DNA of 64,000 nt from Cocleimonas sp. (GTDB taxonomy: Bacteria > Pseudomonadota > Gammaproteobacteria > Thiotrichales > Thiotrichaceae). The notes below the pieces were generated by a model, which saw only the letters and a list, made by a program, of their open reading frames with translations, did not search any database and was not told where the DNA came from. Each line of letters starts with the position of its first letter. The first letter of the stretch is position 1. The translations under genes and the position numbers were made by a program. The stretch is from the NCBI GenBank assembly GCA_021647365.1, contig JAKIUW010000006.1, positions 45,128-109,127 on the forward strand. Reading direction: 5' to 3'. This document shows, piece after piece, positions 16,360 to 25,398 of this stretch.

Positions 16360-17280
16360 CTAATGCGCAACTTGTATCTTTTCAAGTTGTTGCTTAGTGA
16401 GAACAAAAACACCATCGCCACCGCGCTCAAACTCTATCCATTCGAAAGGCATCTCAGGGAAAAGTTCCATCAACGCATATTGGCTATTGCCTACTTCAAC
16501 GACCAAAATGCCATTATCGGTTAAATGTTGCGCCGCTTGTTGCAAGATCACCCGCGTAAGATCCAAACCATCCGCGCCCGAACTTAAGCCCAATTCTGGC
16601 TCATGGTGAAATTCTTGCGGTAAGTCTGTCATATCCTCTGCATCGACATACGGTGGATTACTGACAATAATATCGTACTGCTTACCTTCCAGATTGCTAA
16701 AAATATTCGATTCAATCGCTGTGACGCGTTGGCGTGCATCATGCCCATCAATATTAATATTGGCGACTTCCAAAGCTTCTGGTGATACATCCGAAAGGTC
16801 AACATCCGCCTGCGGGAAGGCGTAAGCACAAGCTATACCGATGCAACCACTGCCTGTACAAAGATCCAGCACATTCAGCACATCATCCGCATCTACCCAA
16901 GGCGCAAATTGATTTTCTACCAGCTCGGCAATGGGTGAACGTGGCACAAGCACGCGCTCATCCACGTAAAACTGTAGCCCTGCAAACCAACCTTCATTGA
17001 AGATGTATGCAGCAGGGATTTTATCAGTGATGCGCTTCTTTATTATTTCAACAACCGTGGTTTTTTCACTTTGCGTTAAAGCAGATGACCAATAAACATC
17101 TGGTGTATCAACAGGCAAATTCAAAGCACGAAGCACTAAATAAGCCGCCTCATCCAAAGGCGATGAAAGCCCGTGCGAGTAGCTCAATTCAGCTTCAACA
17201 AAACGACTTGCGCCCCAACGGATAAAATCGGTAATGGTTAATAACTCAGATATTTTGGAAATTTCTAATTCAGCTGGCAT
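16360..17280 (-). CDS. prmB: 50S ribosomal protein L3 glutamine methyltransferase PrmB
   Basis: 306 residues from the ATG at 17280, preceded by AAGAGA; an ATG 10 codons upstream at 17310 lacks a ribosome-binding site. PrmB methylates a glutamine of ribosomal protein L3 using S-adenosylmethionine. The SAM loop is VLDLCTGSGCIGIA and the catalytic NPPY is in IVSNPPYVDAEDM. The long N-terminal domain with FIRWGASRFVEAELSYSHG separates PrmB from PrmC, which is encoded elsewhere in the window. It is divergent from psd with a short shared promoter region. Confidence 0.94.
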   Translation of the reverse strand: MPAELEISKISELLTITDFIRWGASRFVEAELSYSHGLSSPLDEAAYLVLRALNLPVDTPDVYWSSALTQSEKTTVVEIIKKRITDKIPAAYIFNEGWFAGLQFYVDERVLVPRSPIAELVENQFAPWVDADDVLNVLDLCTGSGCIGIACAYAFPQADVDLSDVSPEALEVANINIDGHDARQRVTAIESNIFSNLEGKQYDIIVSNPPYVDAEDMTDLPQEFHHEPELGLSSGADGLDLTRVILQQAAQHLTDNGILVVEVGNSQYALMELFPEMPFEWIEFERGGDGVFVLTKQQLEKIQVAH

Positions 17281-17347
17281 GGATTCTCTTGGTACTTGTG
17301 TTGTTATCACTTATTATCGCTTATTTAGCGTACTAGGAACAAGTAAC

Positions 17348-18196
17348 ATGTCGGCATCTTTTACAGATTATTTAAAATCAGGCTCGCTCTATTTTTTGCC
17401 GCACCATGCCGTCTCTCGTGTTGTATTTAAACTTACGCGGATAAAATCTCGCTTCGTCCCTAAAGCCATCACTCTTTTCAGCAATGCTTTTAAAGTAAAT
17501 TTAAACGAAGCCCTAAATCCAGACCCTAAAAGCTACGCAACTTTTAATGAATTTTTCACGCGCGAGTTAATGGCAGGCGCAAGACCGATAGCTGACACCA
17601 AAATCACCAGCCCAGTGGATGGCACCATCAGCCAGTTTGGTAACGTTGTGGATGGAGAGATTGTTCAAGCCAAAGGCGTAAATTACAGCCTAAACCAGTT
17701 ACTCGGTGGTAACCAAGAGCGCACCGATAAATTCAAAAACGGTCAATTTATCACCATTTATTTATCACCCAAAGATTACCATCGCATCCACATGCCCTGT
17801 GCTGGAACACTCGTAGAACATACCCACATACCCGGTCGATTATTCAGCGTAGCAAAGCACACAGTGAATACCATCAAAGGTATTTTTGCTCGCAATGAAC
17901 GCGTTGTCGCTATGTTTGATACTGAGTATGGCTCCATGGCAATGGTGTTGGTTGGCGCGATAAATGTAGCCGCGATTGAAACCGTTTGGGCAGGTTTGAT
18001 CACACCTCCAAAAGGCGAAGCAACCACCTCTAAAAATTACAGCAGTAAGAATATAAGCCTCGATAAAGGCGAAGAAATGGGACGATTTAATATGGGTTCT
18101 ACGGTAATCTTGGTATTTGCTGAAGGTGCACCAAAACTCAAAAATGAACTAAGTACTGATCAAAGCCTACAGCTAGGTGTATCGCTCTCAAATTAA
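17348..18196 (+). CDS. psd: Phosphatidylserine decarboxylase proenzyme
   Basis: 282 residues from the ATG at 17348; the open frame extends upstream into the divergent prmB 5' end and is not used. Psd makes phosphatidylethanolamine at the inner membrane. Visible are TFNEFFTRELMAGARP, SPVDGTISQFG, LSPKDYHRIHMPC and the self-cleavage motif in GRFNMGSTVILVF. The motif reads MGST rather than the more common LGST, which keeps the Gly-Ser cleavage pair that generates the pyruvoyl group. Confidence 0.96.
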   Translation: MSASFTDYLKSGSLYFLPHHAVSRVVFKLTRIKSRFVPKAITLFSNAFKVNLNEALNPDPKSYATFNEFFTRELMAGARPIADTKITSPVDGTISQFGNVVDGEIVQAKGVNYSLNQLLGGNQERTDKFKNGQFITIYLSPKDYHRIHMPCAGTLVEHTHIPGRLFSVAKHTVNTIKGIFARNERVVAMFDTEYGSMAMVLVGAINVAAIETVWAGLITPPKGEATTSKNYSSKNISLDKGEEMGRFNMGSTVILVFAEGAPKLKNELSTDQSLQLGVSLSN

Positions 18197-18250
18197 CCAC
18201 TTTTAGTTAGAATCAAAGATCAAACACAATATTAATAAGGAAATAATATT

Positions 18251-18544
18251 ATGCACAACATAAAAAAATCATTCTTAATCTCCATGTTTATGCTGCTAAC
18301 CGCTTGCGGAGGATCATTACAAGCGGGTCGCATGGATAATGCAGAAGGACATTTCATACTAGCTGAACGCGCAATTAGTGCATCAAACGTAAGGGTCGCC
18401 AACGACAGCCTAGGCACAGCCAAAGCCTTCCTTGCTACTGTAAACGATTTTAAGAAAAGCCTGAATATACATGAGCTAAGACGCTTTGAAGCGCTGAAAA
18501 AACGCGAAGCTAAAGTTGAGAGAACAATTAAGGGTATGCGCTAA
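18251..18544 (+). CDS. Small predicted lipoprotein
   Basis: 97 residues. A signal peptide ends in a lipobox LLTAC, so Cys19 is predicted to be lipidated after cleavage. The mature part is helical and rich in Lys/Arg/Glu at its end (RRFEALKKREAKVERT). A good ribosome-binding site (AAGGAAA) precedes the ATG. It follows psd by 54 bases and could be co-transcribed. No family recognised. Confidence 0.75.
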   Translation: MHNIKKSFLISMFMLLTACGGSLQAGRMDNAEGHFILAERAISASNVRVANDSLGTAKAFLATVNDFKKSLNIHELRRFEALKKREAKVERTIKGMR

Positions 18545-19016
18545 TATTTTTACAACCATTTTATCTGGCTTGTAAAAGCACCCCCCAATATAACCTCCTC
18601 CTTATTTTGTAAAATAACAAATCAATATTTATGATAGAGATAGACCTGCTCCCATATATTTGGGGTTATTATCCTGAGCCTTGATAATGTCTACACAGCT
18701 AGTCCTTAACACTTCATGGATTATTACATCGTAGGGGGATACCAGATTCTCTGGCTGTCGGTCTTACCTATTTTGTCATCTAGTGTTTATTATCTCTCTA
18801 AAAATCGTGGTCGGATCTGATTACACAACACCATTCTATCACTAATCGTTCCTTCTCGGAGCCGATGTAGTGCTTACATACTTTGTTGCTCTATTATCTT
18901 GGGTACAACCTCGTATCTCTCTCTGGTACACGTGAAGCCTCTACTATTGCTAGAGGCATCGTTGTAATCATTTTTATTTCCTCTTACATAGGCTTTACAT
19001 GATGGTCTTAAACAAA
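18545..19016. other. Gene-free 470-bp stretch, possible RNA or insertion
   Basis: No open frame of useful length exists on either strand. The stretch lies between converging genes. It contains short hairpins, such as GCCTCTA/TAGAGGC at 18936-18956 and CCAGA/TCTGG near 18742-18754, and ATTATC/GATAAT near 18667-18690. It is bracketed by two halves of a C-rich repeat arm (AAAGCACCCCCC near 18576 and TTTACATGATG near 18992). I compared it by eye with tmRNA, RNase P RNA, 6S RNA and group II intron features and found no match. Confidence 0.4.
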
Positions 19017-19349
19017 CTACTTACCAACAGTCCAAACAGCACCCGTTGCATCTTCTTGAAATCTAATTTTTACTGGATATTTTTTCTTGCAACCTTCAAC
19101 AATCCAAAGTTCTTTCCAAACACGAGATCCAGCTTTTCCTTTAGGCATTTGTGTTACAAAGAAATTAACTTTTTCAGGCTTGTTGCAGCCCAGCGTTGCG
19201 ACGTGTGCCGCTACGCCAACTTTTGCATCACCTATGAGTTTTTGATTAGATAAAGAACCATCTTTAATTGCACCTTTTGGAAGCGTTTCTGCAAAAGAAA
19301 CACTACCTAGTAGGAGTGAAAACATGAGAGTGAATGTTTTTAATTTCAT
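19017..19349 (-). CDS. Small secreted protein, unknown
   Basis: 110 residues with a clear signal peptide (MKLKTFTLMFSLLLGSVSFA, cleavage after about residue 20). The mature domain of about 90 residues has two Cys (LGCNKP and VEGCKKKYPV), probably a disulfide in the periplasm, and a Trp-rich strand pattern (RVWKELWIV). It has a good ribosome-binding site (AAGGAT). It stands alone on the minus strand between a converging lipoprotein gene and the fumarase gene. Confidence 0.75.
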   Translation of the reverse strand: MKLKTFTLMFSLLLGSVSFAETLPKGAIKDGSLSNQKLIGDAKVGVAAHVATLGCNKPEKVNFFVTQMPKGKAGSRVWKELWIVEGCKKKYPVKIRFQEDATGAVWTVGK

Positions 19350-19447
19350 GATAGATCCTTGGAGAAAAATTGATTTTTATAAACGCCCTTTTTAATACGA
19401 GTAGTATATTTATCAAAAGTTCCCATTAGGCTTAGCTTATTAGCACC

Positions 19448-20959
19448 CTACTGCTTTTTCTTAAAAATAACTTCCTTCCATTCTGCGGGTCCTGTTTGAT
19501 GCACCGATTCACCTTGTGAATCCACCGCGACTGTCACTGGCATATCTTTGACTTCAAACTCATAAATAGCTTCCATACCCATTTCTTCAAAGGCTAATAC
19601 TTTTGCACCTACAATAGCTTTGGATACCAAATAGGCCGCGCCACCTACTGCCATTAAATAAACGCTTTTATGTTTTTTAATCGCCTCAATGGCGACAGGA
19701 CCACGCTCTGCTTTACCAATCATGCCTAACAAACCTGTTTGTGAGAGGATTTGTTCGGTGAATTTATCCATGCGTGTTGCGGTTGTCGGGCCTGCGGGGC
19801 CAACCACTTCATCACCTACGGGGTCAACAGGACCAACGTAGTAAATGAATTTACCTTTTAAACTCACTGGAAGCTCTTCGCCTGCATCTAATATGCCGAT
19901 CATGCGCTTATGTGCGGCATCTCTGCCTGTTAGCATCTTTCCTGAGAGCAGTAATACTTCGCCTGTTTTCCAATCTTGAATCTCTTCTGGCTTGATCTCA
20001 TCTAAGTTCACACGGCGAGCTTTGTCCCCTGCTTCGTAACTTATGTCTGGCCAGATGCTTAAATCAGGTGGCGTGAGTATCGCTGCGCCTGTGCCATCAA
20101 GCGTGAAATGTGCATGACGAGTTGCGGCGCAATTTGGGATCATACACACTGGCAATGATGCCGCGTGAGTTGGGTAATCAAATATTTTCACATCAAGCAC
20201 CGTGGTTAAACCACCCAAGCCCTGCGCGCCAATACCGAGATTATTGACCTTTTCCATGATTTCTAAACGCAATTCTTCAACGCGATTCTGTGGCCCTCGT
20301 TTTATTAAATCATGAATATCAATCGGCTCCATTAAGGATTGTTTGGCGAGTAATGCCGCTTTTTCTGCCGTACCGCCCACGCCGATGCCCAACATACCTG
20401 GCGGGCACCAACCTGCGCCCATTGTCGGTACGGTCTTCACTACCCAATCGACTAAGGAATCACTGGGATTTAGCATGACCATTTTGGCTTTGTTTTCTGA
20501 TCCTCCACCTTTTGCGGCGAGTTGTATTTCAATCGTATCGCCCTGCACTATCTGGGTATGAATAACCGCTGGCGTATTATCTTTGGTATTGGTTCTTGCA
20601 CCAAGTGGATCATCCATAACCGAGGCACGTAATATATTATCAGGGTGTTGATAGGCACGTCGTACGCCTTCGTTGACCATATCTTCGACAGACATCGTGG
20701 CATCAGTCCATTGTACATCCATGCCTATTTTTAAGAATACAACGACGATGCCAGTGTCTTGACACAAGGGGCGATGCCCTTCAGCACTCATACGAGAATT
20801 TACTAGAATTTGGGTGATAGCATCTTTCGCAGCTGGAGATTCTTCACGTTCCCACGCATCTGTCATCGCGCGGATAAAATCCTCGCCATGATAGTAAGAT
20901 ATATACTGCAATGCATCAGCGATGCTGGTGATTAAGTCGTCTTGCTTGATGGTAGTCAT
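19448..20959 (-). CDS. fumA: Class I fumarate hydratase (iron-sulfur)
   Basis: 503 residues, matching the single-chain class I fumarases. It interconverts fumarate and malate in the citric acid cycle. Three Cys in typical settings can bind the 4Fe-4S cluster: RPLCQDTG, GAGWCPPGML and IPNCAATRH. The C-terminal beta domain has GPAGPTTATRMD and GMEAIYEFEV. FumA and FumB cannot be told apart by sequence alone, so the symbol is a class label. Class I enzymes are oxygen-sensitive, which would suit a microaerophilic sulfur oxidiser. A single-gene unit. Confidence 0.95.
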   Translation of the reverse strand: MTTIKQDDLITSIADALQYISYYHGEDFIRAMTDAWEREESPAAKDAITQILVNSRMSAEGHRPLCQDTGIVVVFLKIGMDVQWTDATMSVEDMVNEGVRRAYQHPDNILRASVMDDPLGARTNTKDNTPAVIHTQIVQGDTIEIQLAAKGGGSENKAKMVMLNPSDSLVDWVVKTVPTMGAGWCPPGMLGIGVGGTAEKAALLAKQSLMEPIDIHDLIKRGPQNRVEELRLEIMEKVNNLGIGAQGLGGLTTVLDVKIFDYPTHAASLPVCMIPNCAATRHAHFTLDGTGAAILTPPDLSIWPDISYEAGDKARRVNLDEIKPEEIQDWKTGEVLLLSGKMLTGRDAAHKRMIGILDAGEELPVSLKGKFIYYVGPVDPVGDEVVGPAGPTTATRMDKFTEQILSQTGLLGMIGKAERGPVAIEAIKKHKSVYLMAVGGAAYLVSKAIVGAKVLAFEEMGMEAIYEFEVKDMPVTVAVDSQGESVHQTGPAEWKEVIFKKKQ

Positions 20960-21000
20960 AGGCCTATTCTAGGTTTTACTATGATTGAAGTATAGTTTAA

Positions 21001-21033
21001 AAAGCACACCCCCCTAGTTTTACATGATGTTTT
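21001..21033 (+). repeat. C-rich repeat, single arm (TAG type)
   Basis: AAAGCACACCCCCCTAG then TTTTACATGATGTTTTA lies just beyond the stop of the TPR gene, between it and the fumarase promoter region. Confidence 0.88.
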
Positions 21034-21035
21034 AT

Positions 21036-22826
21036 CTAAAGCTTTTTAAGGTACATCTTCACATCACCCAAAGTCGTACTATCTGGATACTTTTTTATCA
21101 TTTCATTAAACAACTTTCTAGCTTCTTGATGTTGACCTGACTTTGCTAACACTGTGATTAAGTGACTTGCAATCTGTGGATTTTTAACCGATTTAAAGGC
21201 CTTACGAAGATAACTTTCAGCTATCACCATTTCCCCTGTGCGAAAGTAAACCCAGCCCAAACTATCCATTATCGTCGGATCATTCGGCTTTAGCTTGAAG
21301 GCTTTTTGAATATACTTTCTCGCCTCATCAAAGCGACTCGTGTGTTTTAGCAATAAAAAACCCAATGCGTTTAAAGCATTGGCATTATTTTTCTGTTGGT
21401 TAATAATAGAATTAAAGTCTTTTTCTGCGAGTTTTATTTGCTTGGTGCGCTCAAACAACAAGCCACGATAATAGCGATAGCTCATTTTATTGGGCATTAA
21501 TGTGATAATTTTATTGTAACGCTGCAACGCATCAGAGTTTTTTCGCTGATCTGACAATAAATCGGCTTCTAACTTTAACCAATAAGCTTGATCTTTTTTC
21601 TTAGAAGATTTTTTTTGTTCTGACTGTAGCCATTGTTGAGCCGCATCTAAGCTCTCAAGTTTTGCTGATAAACGTGCAGTATTTTTATGTGCATTTTTCA
21701 GAAATGCACCACTTTTCACTTTCCTAAAATTAGACAATGCCTTATTTAGCTTGCCTTGTCCTTCGCTTATCTCCCCATAAAAATACGCAGCATCATTTTG
21801 GTATGCTTTGCTTTTTGTTAGCCTAATGTTATTTCTTTTCGCTTCTCGCCACCTTTGTTGATCAATATTTAAAGCAATCAAAGCTTTAAGTAGATCATTG
21901 TTTTTGGGATGCTTCGCTATTAAATCATTTAAAATATTGGTCGCTTCACCTTTCTTTCCAACTTGTATCAGCAAGCGCGTAAGTTCTAGACGTTTACTGT
22001 CGCTGGTTTTTTTATCTTTTACAATAACCTTCAATAACTTGGCAGCCTCATTAAGTCGCCCCAATTTTTGTAACGCTTTGGATTTCATCATTGCGGCGCT
22101 GGCAAAATACTGAGTAGTGCTTTTTTCAATACCTTCTAATGCAGAAACAACCACATCATATTTTTTCGCCTTCATCGCAAGTGATGCCAAAACTAGGTTT
22201 TGTTGCGCACGATATTTGTCAAAACCGTCCACAGAAGCTTGTCGTTTAATATAGTGCTGATAGACGCTATAGGCTTTTTCATGGTGTGCCTCAATCACCA
22301 ATAATGCACCAATAAACTTCAATCCTTTGCTGAGTACTTTCTTCTGCTGTGTATCCTGTTTGAGGTCACTCTCTATGATCTTATGTACAAACTGCAATTG
22401 TTCTGATGATTTTTCAAACTGGTTATCCCTAAGATATAACAGTGTTAAATACTGCCTTGCTTCTATATCATTTGGGCTTAATTCAACCCAGTGCTTTGCC
22501 GCTTCAAGCCCTTTCTTTAGCTGTGCCGTAGCTGTGGCAATCTCTGTTACACGTTTTACAAGCGCGGGGTCGTCGCTAATTAGAGCCAAAGGTAAATAAT
22601 AGTTAAGTGTTTGTTTAGGTGCTCCAGATTGGTTGTAAAACTCAGCAACCAAGGCTTGATAGAACTGATCCTTATCAACCGTAGTCTTTATAGTATGTAC
22701 TTCATCACTTAGCATCACCTGCTTTCCTTGGTAAGCCAGCAATATATCATCTGCACTACTGCTCAACACACACAGCAACAATAAAGCGCCCACAAGCGCT
22801 TTTTTAATCATTTGAAGTAAAACCAT
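21036..22826 (-). CDS. Exported tetratricopeptide-repeat protein
   Basis: About 596 residues; the ATG at 22811 (MIKKALVG) is an equally likely start. A signal peptide (ALLLLCVLSSSADD) is followed by many TPR units; the clearest are near the C-terminus, for example ANALNALGFLLL and TIMDSLGWVYFRTGEMVIAE. The last units end in MYLKKL. Such large TPR proteins are commonly encoded divergently from hemA in gammaproteobacteria, often beside lolB; no lolB is present here. A periplasmic assembly or scaffolding role is likely from the fold but not demonstrated. Confidence 0.88.
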   Translation of the reverse strand: MVLLQMIKKALVGALLLLCVLSSSADDILLAYQGKQVMLSDEVHTIKTTVDKDQFYQALVAEFYNQSGAPKQTLNYYLPLALISDDPALVKRVTEIATATAQLKKGLEAAKHWVELSPNDIEARQYLTLLYLRDNQFEKSSEQLQFVHKIIESDLKQDTQQKKVLSKGLKFIGALLVIEAHHEKAYSVYQHYIKRQASVDGFDKYRAQQNLVLASLAMKAKKYDVVVSALEGIEKSTTQYFASAAMMKSKALQKLGRLNEAAKLLKVIVKDKKTSDSKRLELTRLLIQVGKKGEATNILNDLIAKHPKNNDLLKALIALNIDQQRWREAKRNNIRLTKSKAYQNDAAYFYGEISEGQGKLNKALSNFRKVKSGAFLKNAHKNTARLSAKLESLDAAQQWLQSEQKKSSKKKDQAYWLKLEADLLSDQRKNSDALQRYNKIITLMPNKMSYRYYRGLLFERTKQIKLAEKDFNSIINQQKNNANALNALGFLLLKHTSRFDEARKYIQKAFKLKPNDPTIMDSLGWVYFRTGEMVIAESYLRKAFKSVKNPQIASHLITVLAKSGQHQEARKLFNEMIKKYPDSTTLGDVKMYLKKL

Positions 22827-22990
22827 TGAAGATAATCTGTCCTTAGATTTGTCTGGGGATACCTTAAATATAGAGCAAAAACCAAAAAAGGCATTTAGCT
22901 AAAAGAATGAAGTCCACTTAACAACCGCTAACTGGTAAAACTTGGATAATAATTGCACTAATTAGATAGTGAATCCTCAGTAAATCACGC

Positions 22991-22996
22991 TATAAT
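22991..22996 (+). promoter_or_regulatory. -10 box of the hemA promoter
   Basis: A perfect TATAAT ends 9 bases before the hemA ATG. Initiation 6-7 bases downstream would give a leader of only about 3 bases. No ribosome-binding site lies between. The -35 element is weak. Confidence 0.55.
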
Positions 22997-23005
22997 CCCG
23001 CAGCT

Positions 23006-24316
23006 ATGTCAATACGTGTCATCGGAATCAATCATAAAACTGCCCCCGTCTCTATACGAGAAAAAGTGGCATTTACACCCGATGGTTTAATCGACAAACT
23101 ACAGCAAATAAAAACGGACAATACTAACAATAAAAATGAGGTGGTTATTCTATCCACTTGTAATAGAACAGAAATATATACTTCTTCTGATTATACTTTT
23201 GAAGAGTTAAGCCACTGGTTTAACCATCAAGATTCAATTTCTCAAGATGGAATTAACCAACACCTATATGATTACTCGGGGGAAGTAGCCATCCAACATG
23301 TTATGCGTGTGGCGAGCGGTTTGGATTCACTGATACTGGGTGAGCCTCAAATACTTGGGCAATTAAAAAGTGCTTTAAAAATAGCCTCCGAACAGAAAAC
23401 GGCAGGCACAACGCTAAAACGCCTTATGCAACACACATTTTCGACGGCAAAAAAAGTGCGTACGCAAACCAGCATTGGCTCAAACCCTGTTTCTGTTGCC
23501 TATGCCGCGGTCAATTTAGCCAAACAAATTTTCAGTGAACTTGAAAATAAATCCGCCCTTTTAATTGGCGCAGGTGAAACAATAGATCTGGTAGGAAGAC
23601 ACCTCAAAAACGCAAGCATTGGTAGTATTGTTATCGCCAATCGCAGTGTTGAAAATGCTACTAAATTAGCCAATGATTTGGGCGGATTGGGCGTGTCTTT
23701 GCAACAGATTAGTGATTATTTGCCCGAATCGGATATTGTTATTTCTTCCACTGCCGCCCCACTCCCTATTATTGGAAAAGGAACGGTTGAGTGGGCGCTA
23801 AAGCAACGCAAACATAAACCTATCTTCATGGTCGATATTGCCGTGCCGCGTGACATTGAATCTGAGGTTGGTGATCTTGATGATATTTATTTATACACAG
23901 TCGATGATCTTCAATCAGTTATTGAAGAGAATATGAGCTCGCGCCAAGAAGCGGCAAAACAAGCAGAAGAAATGATCGTGCTTGAAGTTGAAAATTTTAT
24001 GGGTTGGATTCGCGCCCAAGACAAAATGCAGCTGATTAAGAATTATCGTACTAAGATTACAAATATCCAGCAAGAAACATTAGAGAAAGCCACAAAGCTA
24101 TTGAACAATGGCGAATCCGCTGAGGAAGCCTTAAAATTTTTAGCGCACACCCTAACCAATAAACTCGCCCACGATGCTACCGTCGCCATGAACAAAGCCG
24201 CGCATTCTGGGGATCATAAATTACTTGAAGCTTCTGATAAATTATTAAACTTATCTACAACAGCCTCTGAAGTTTCAAGTGAAAATAACGAAAAAAATAA
24301 GGACGACAAGCAGTGA
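23006..24316 (+). CDS. hemA: Glutamyl-tRNA reductase HemA
   Basis: 436 residues. It reduces glutamyl-tRNA-Glu to glutamate-1-semialdehyde, the first committed step of tetrapyrrole synthesis. The N-terminus SIRVIGINHKTAPVSIREKV and the catalytic C52 in STCNRTEIY are intact, and LILGEPQILGQ and the NADPH-binding LIGAGETIDL follow. The C-terminal tail is Asn/Lys/Glu-rich and probably disordered. Its last codons overlap the prfA start by 4 bases (GTGA), so the pair is coupled, as is common in gammaproteobacteria. Confidence 0.98.
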   Translation: MSIRVIGINHKTAPVSIREKVAFTPDGLIDKLQQIKTDNTNNKNEVVILSTCNRTEIYTSSDYTFEELSHWFNHQDSISQDGINQHLYDYSGEVAIQHVMRVASGLDSLILGEPQILGQLKSALKIASEQKTAGTTLKRLMQHTFSTAKKVRTQTSIGSNPVSVAYAAVNLAKQIFSELENKSALLIGAGETIDLVGRHLKNASIGSIVIANRSVENATKLANDLGGLGVSLQQISDYLPESDIVISSTAAPLPIIGKGTVEWALKQRKHKPIFMVDIAVPRDIESEVGDLDDIYLYTVDDLQSVIEENMSSRQEAAKQAEEMIVLEVENFMGWIRAQDKMQLIKNYRTKITNIQQETLEKATKLLNNGESAEEALKFLAHTLTNKLAHDATVAMNKAAHSGDHKLLEASDKLLNLSTTASEVSSENNEKNKDDKQ

Positions 24317-25398
24317 AAGCATCCATTTTAAACAAGTTAGAAGCACTCGGTGATCGACAAGAAGAGGTCACAAGCTTATTAGCCGACCCAGACATCATGG
24401 CTGATCAAAACCAGTTCCGTCAATTATCCATGGAATACAGCCAACTTGACCCTGTCGTAGTCGAATATAAAAAGTATAGCCAAGCGCTAGATGACAAAGC
24501 AACCGCCGAAGAAATGCTAAGCGACCCTGAACTAAAAGAAATGGCGCAAGAAGAGCTTTCGGATGCAAAGAAAACCCTAGAGACACTCGAAGTAAGTTTG
24601 CAAAAACTATTACTGCCGACCGACCCACACGATAACAGCAACATATTCTTAGAGATTCGTGCAGGCACAGGCGGGGATGAAGCGGCTATTTTTGTGGGTG
24701 ATTTATTTCGTATGTATTCACGCTATGCCGAACAAAGACGCTGGCAGATTGAAATATTGAATCAAAGTGTTGGCGAGCACGGTGGTTATAGAGAAATGAT
24801 AATGCGCGTCGTCGGCGCAGGTGCGTATTCGCGTTTAAAGTTCGAATCTGGCGCGCACCGTGTTCAACGTGTACCTGAAACCGAATCTCAAGGGCGCGTA
24901 CACACCTCAGCCGCAACCGTGGTTGTTATGCCAGAACCTGATGAAGTTGAGGCACAAAAAATCAACACCAGCGATTTACGAATCGATACCTTTCGCGCCT
25001 CAGGCTCAGGGGGCCAGCACGTAAACAAAACCGATTCTGCTGTGCGTATTACGCATTTACCGTCGGGCATTGTGGTTGAATGTCAGGATCAACGCTCACA
25101 ACATAAAAACAAAGCACAAGCGCTTTCGGTACTTTCTGCCAGAATTTTAGAAGGGGAGCGCGCCGTACAAGATGCAGAGCAAGCAGAAACGCGAAAATCG
25201 TTGGTAGGGTCAGGCGATAGATCAGACCGAATCCGTACATACAACTACCCACAAGGACGTGTAACCGATCACCGCATTAATCTTACACTGTATAAATTAG
25301 ATGATTTTATTATGGGTTCAATCGACCAGATTATCGACCCACTCATCAATGAATATCAAGCCGAACAGCTTTCTGCCTTGGCTGAGGAAAATGCGTAA
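24313..25398 (+). CDS. prfA: Peptide chain release factor 1 (RF1)
   Basis: 361 residues with a GTG start overlapping the hemA stop. RF1 ends translation at UAA and UAG. The codon-recognition segment lies around PETESQGRVHTSAATV and the peptidyl-hydrolysing GGQ motif is in ASGSGGQHVNKTDSAVR. PrmC, which methylates this Gln, is encoded immediately downstream. The C-terminal RSDRIRTYNYPQGRVTDHR is conserved. Confidence 0.98.
   Translation: MKASILNKLEALGDRQEEVTSLLADPDIMADQNQFRQLSMEYSQLDPVVVEYKKYSQALDDKATAEEMLSDPELKEMAQEELSDAKKTLETLEVSLQKLLLPTDPHDNSNIFLEIRAGTGGDEAAIFVGDLFRMYSRYAEQRRWQIEILNQSVGEHGGYREMIMRVVGAGAYSRLKFESGAHRVQRVPETESQGRVHTSAATVVVMPEPDEVEAQKINTSDLRIDTFRASGSGGQHVNKTDSAVRITHLPSGIVVECQDQRSQHKNKAQALSVLSARILEGERAVQDAEQAETRKSLVGSGDRSDRIRTYNYPQGRVTDHRINLTLYKLDDFIMGSIDQIIDPLINEYQAEQLSALAEENA

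Noticed and set aside
18545..19016. tmRNA, RNase P RNA or group II intron in the gene-free block
   Set aside because: A GTAG-like stretch followed by a hairpin on the minus strand resembled the tmRNA 3' end, but the T loop, encoded tag and CCA end are missing; no RNase P core or domain V sequence is seen.
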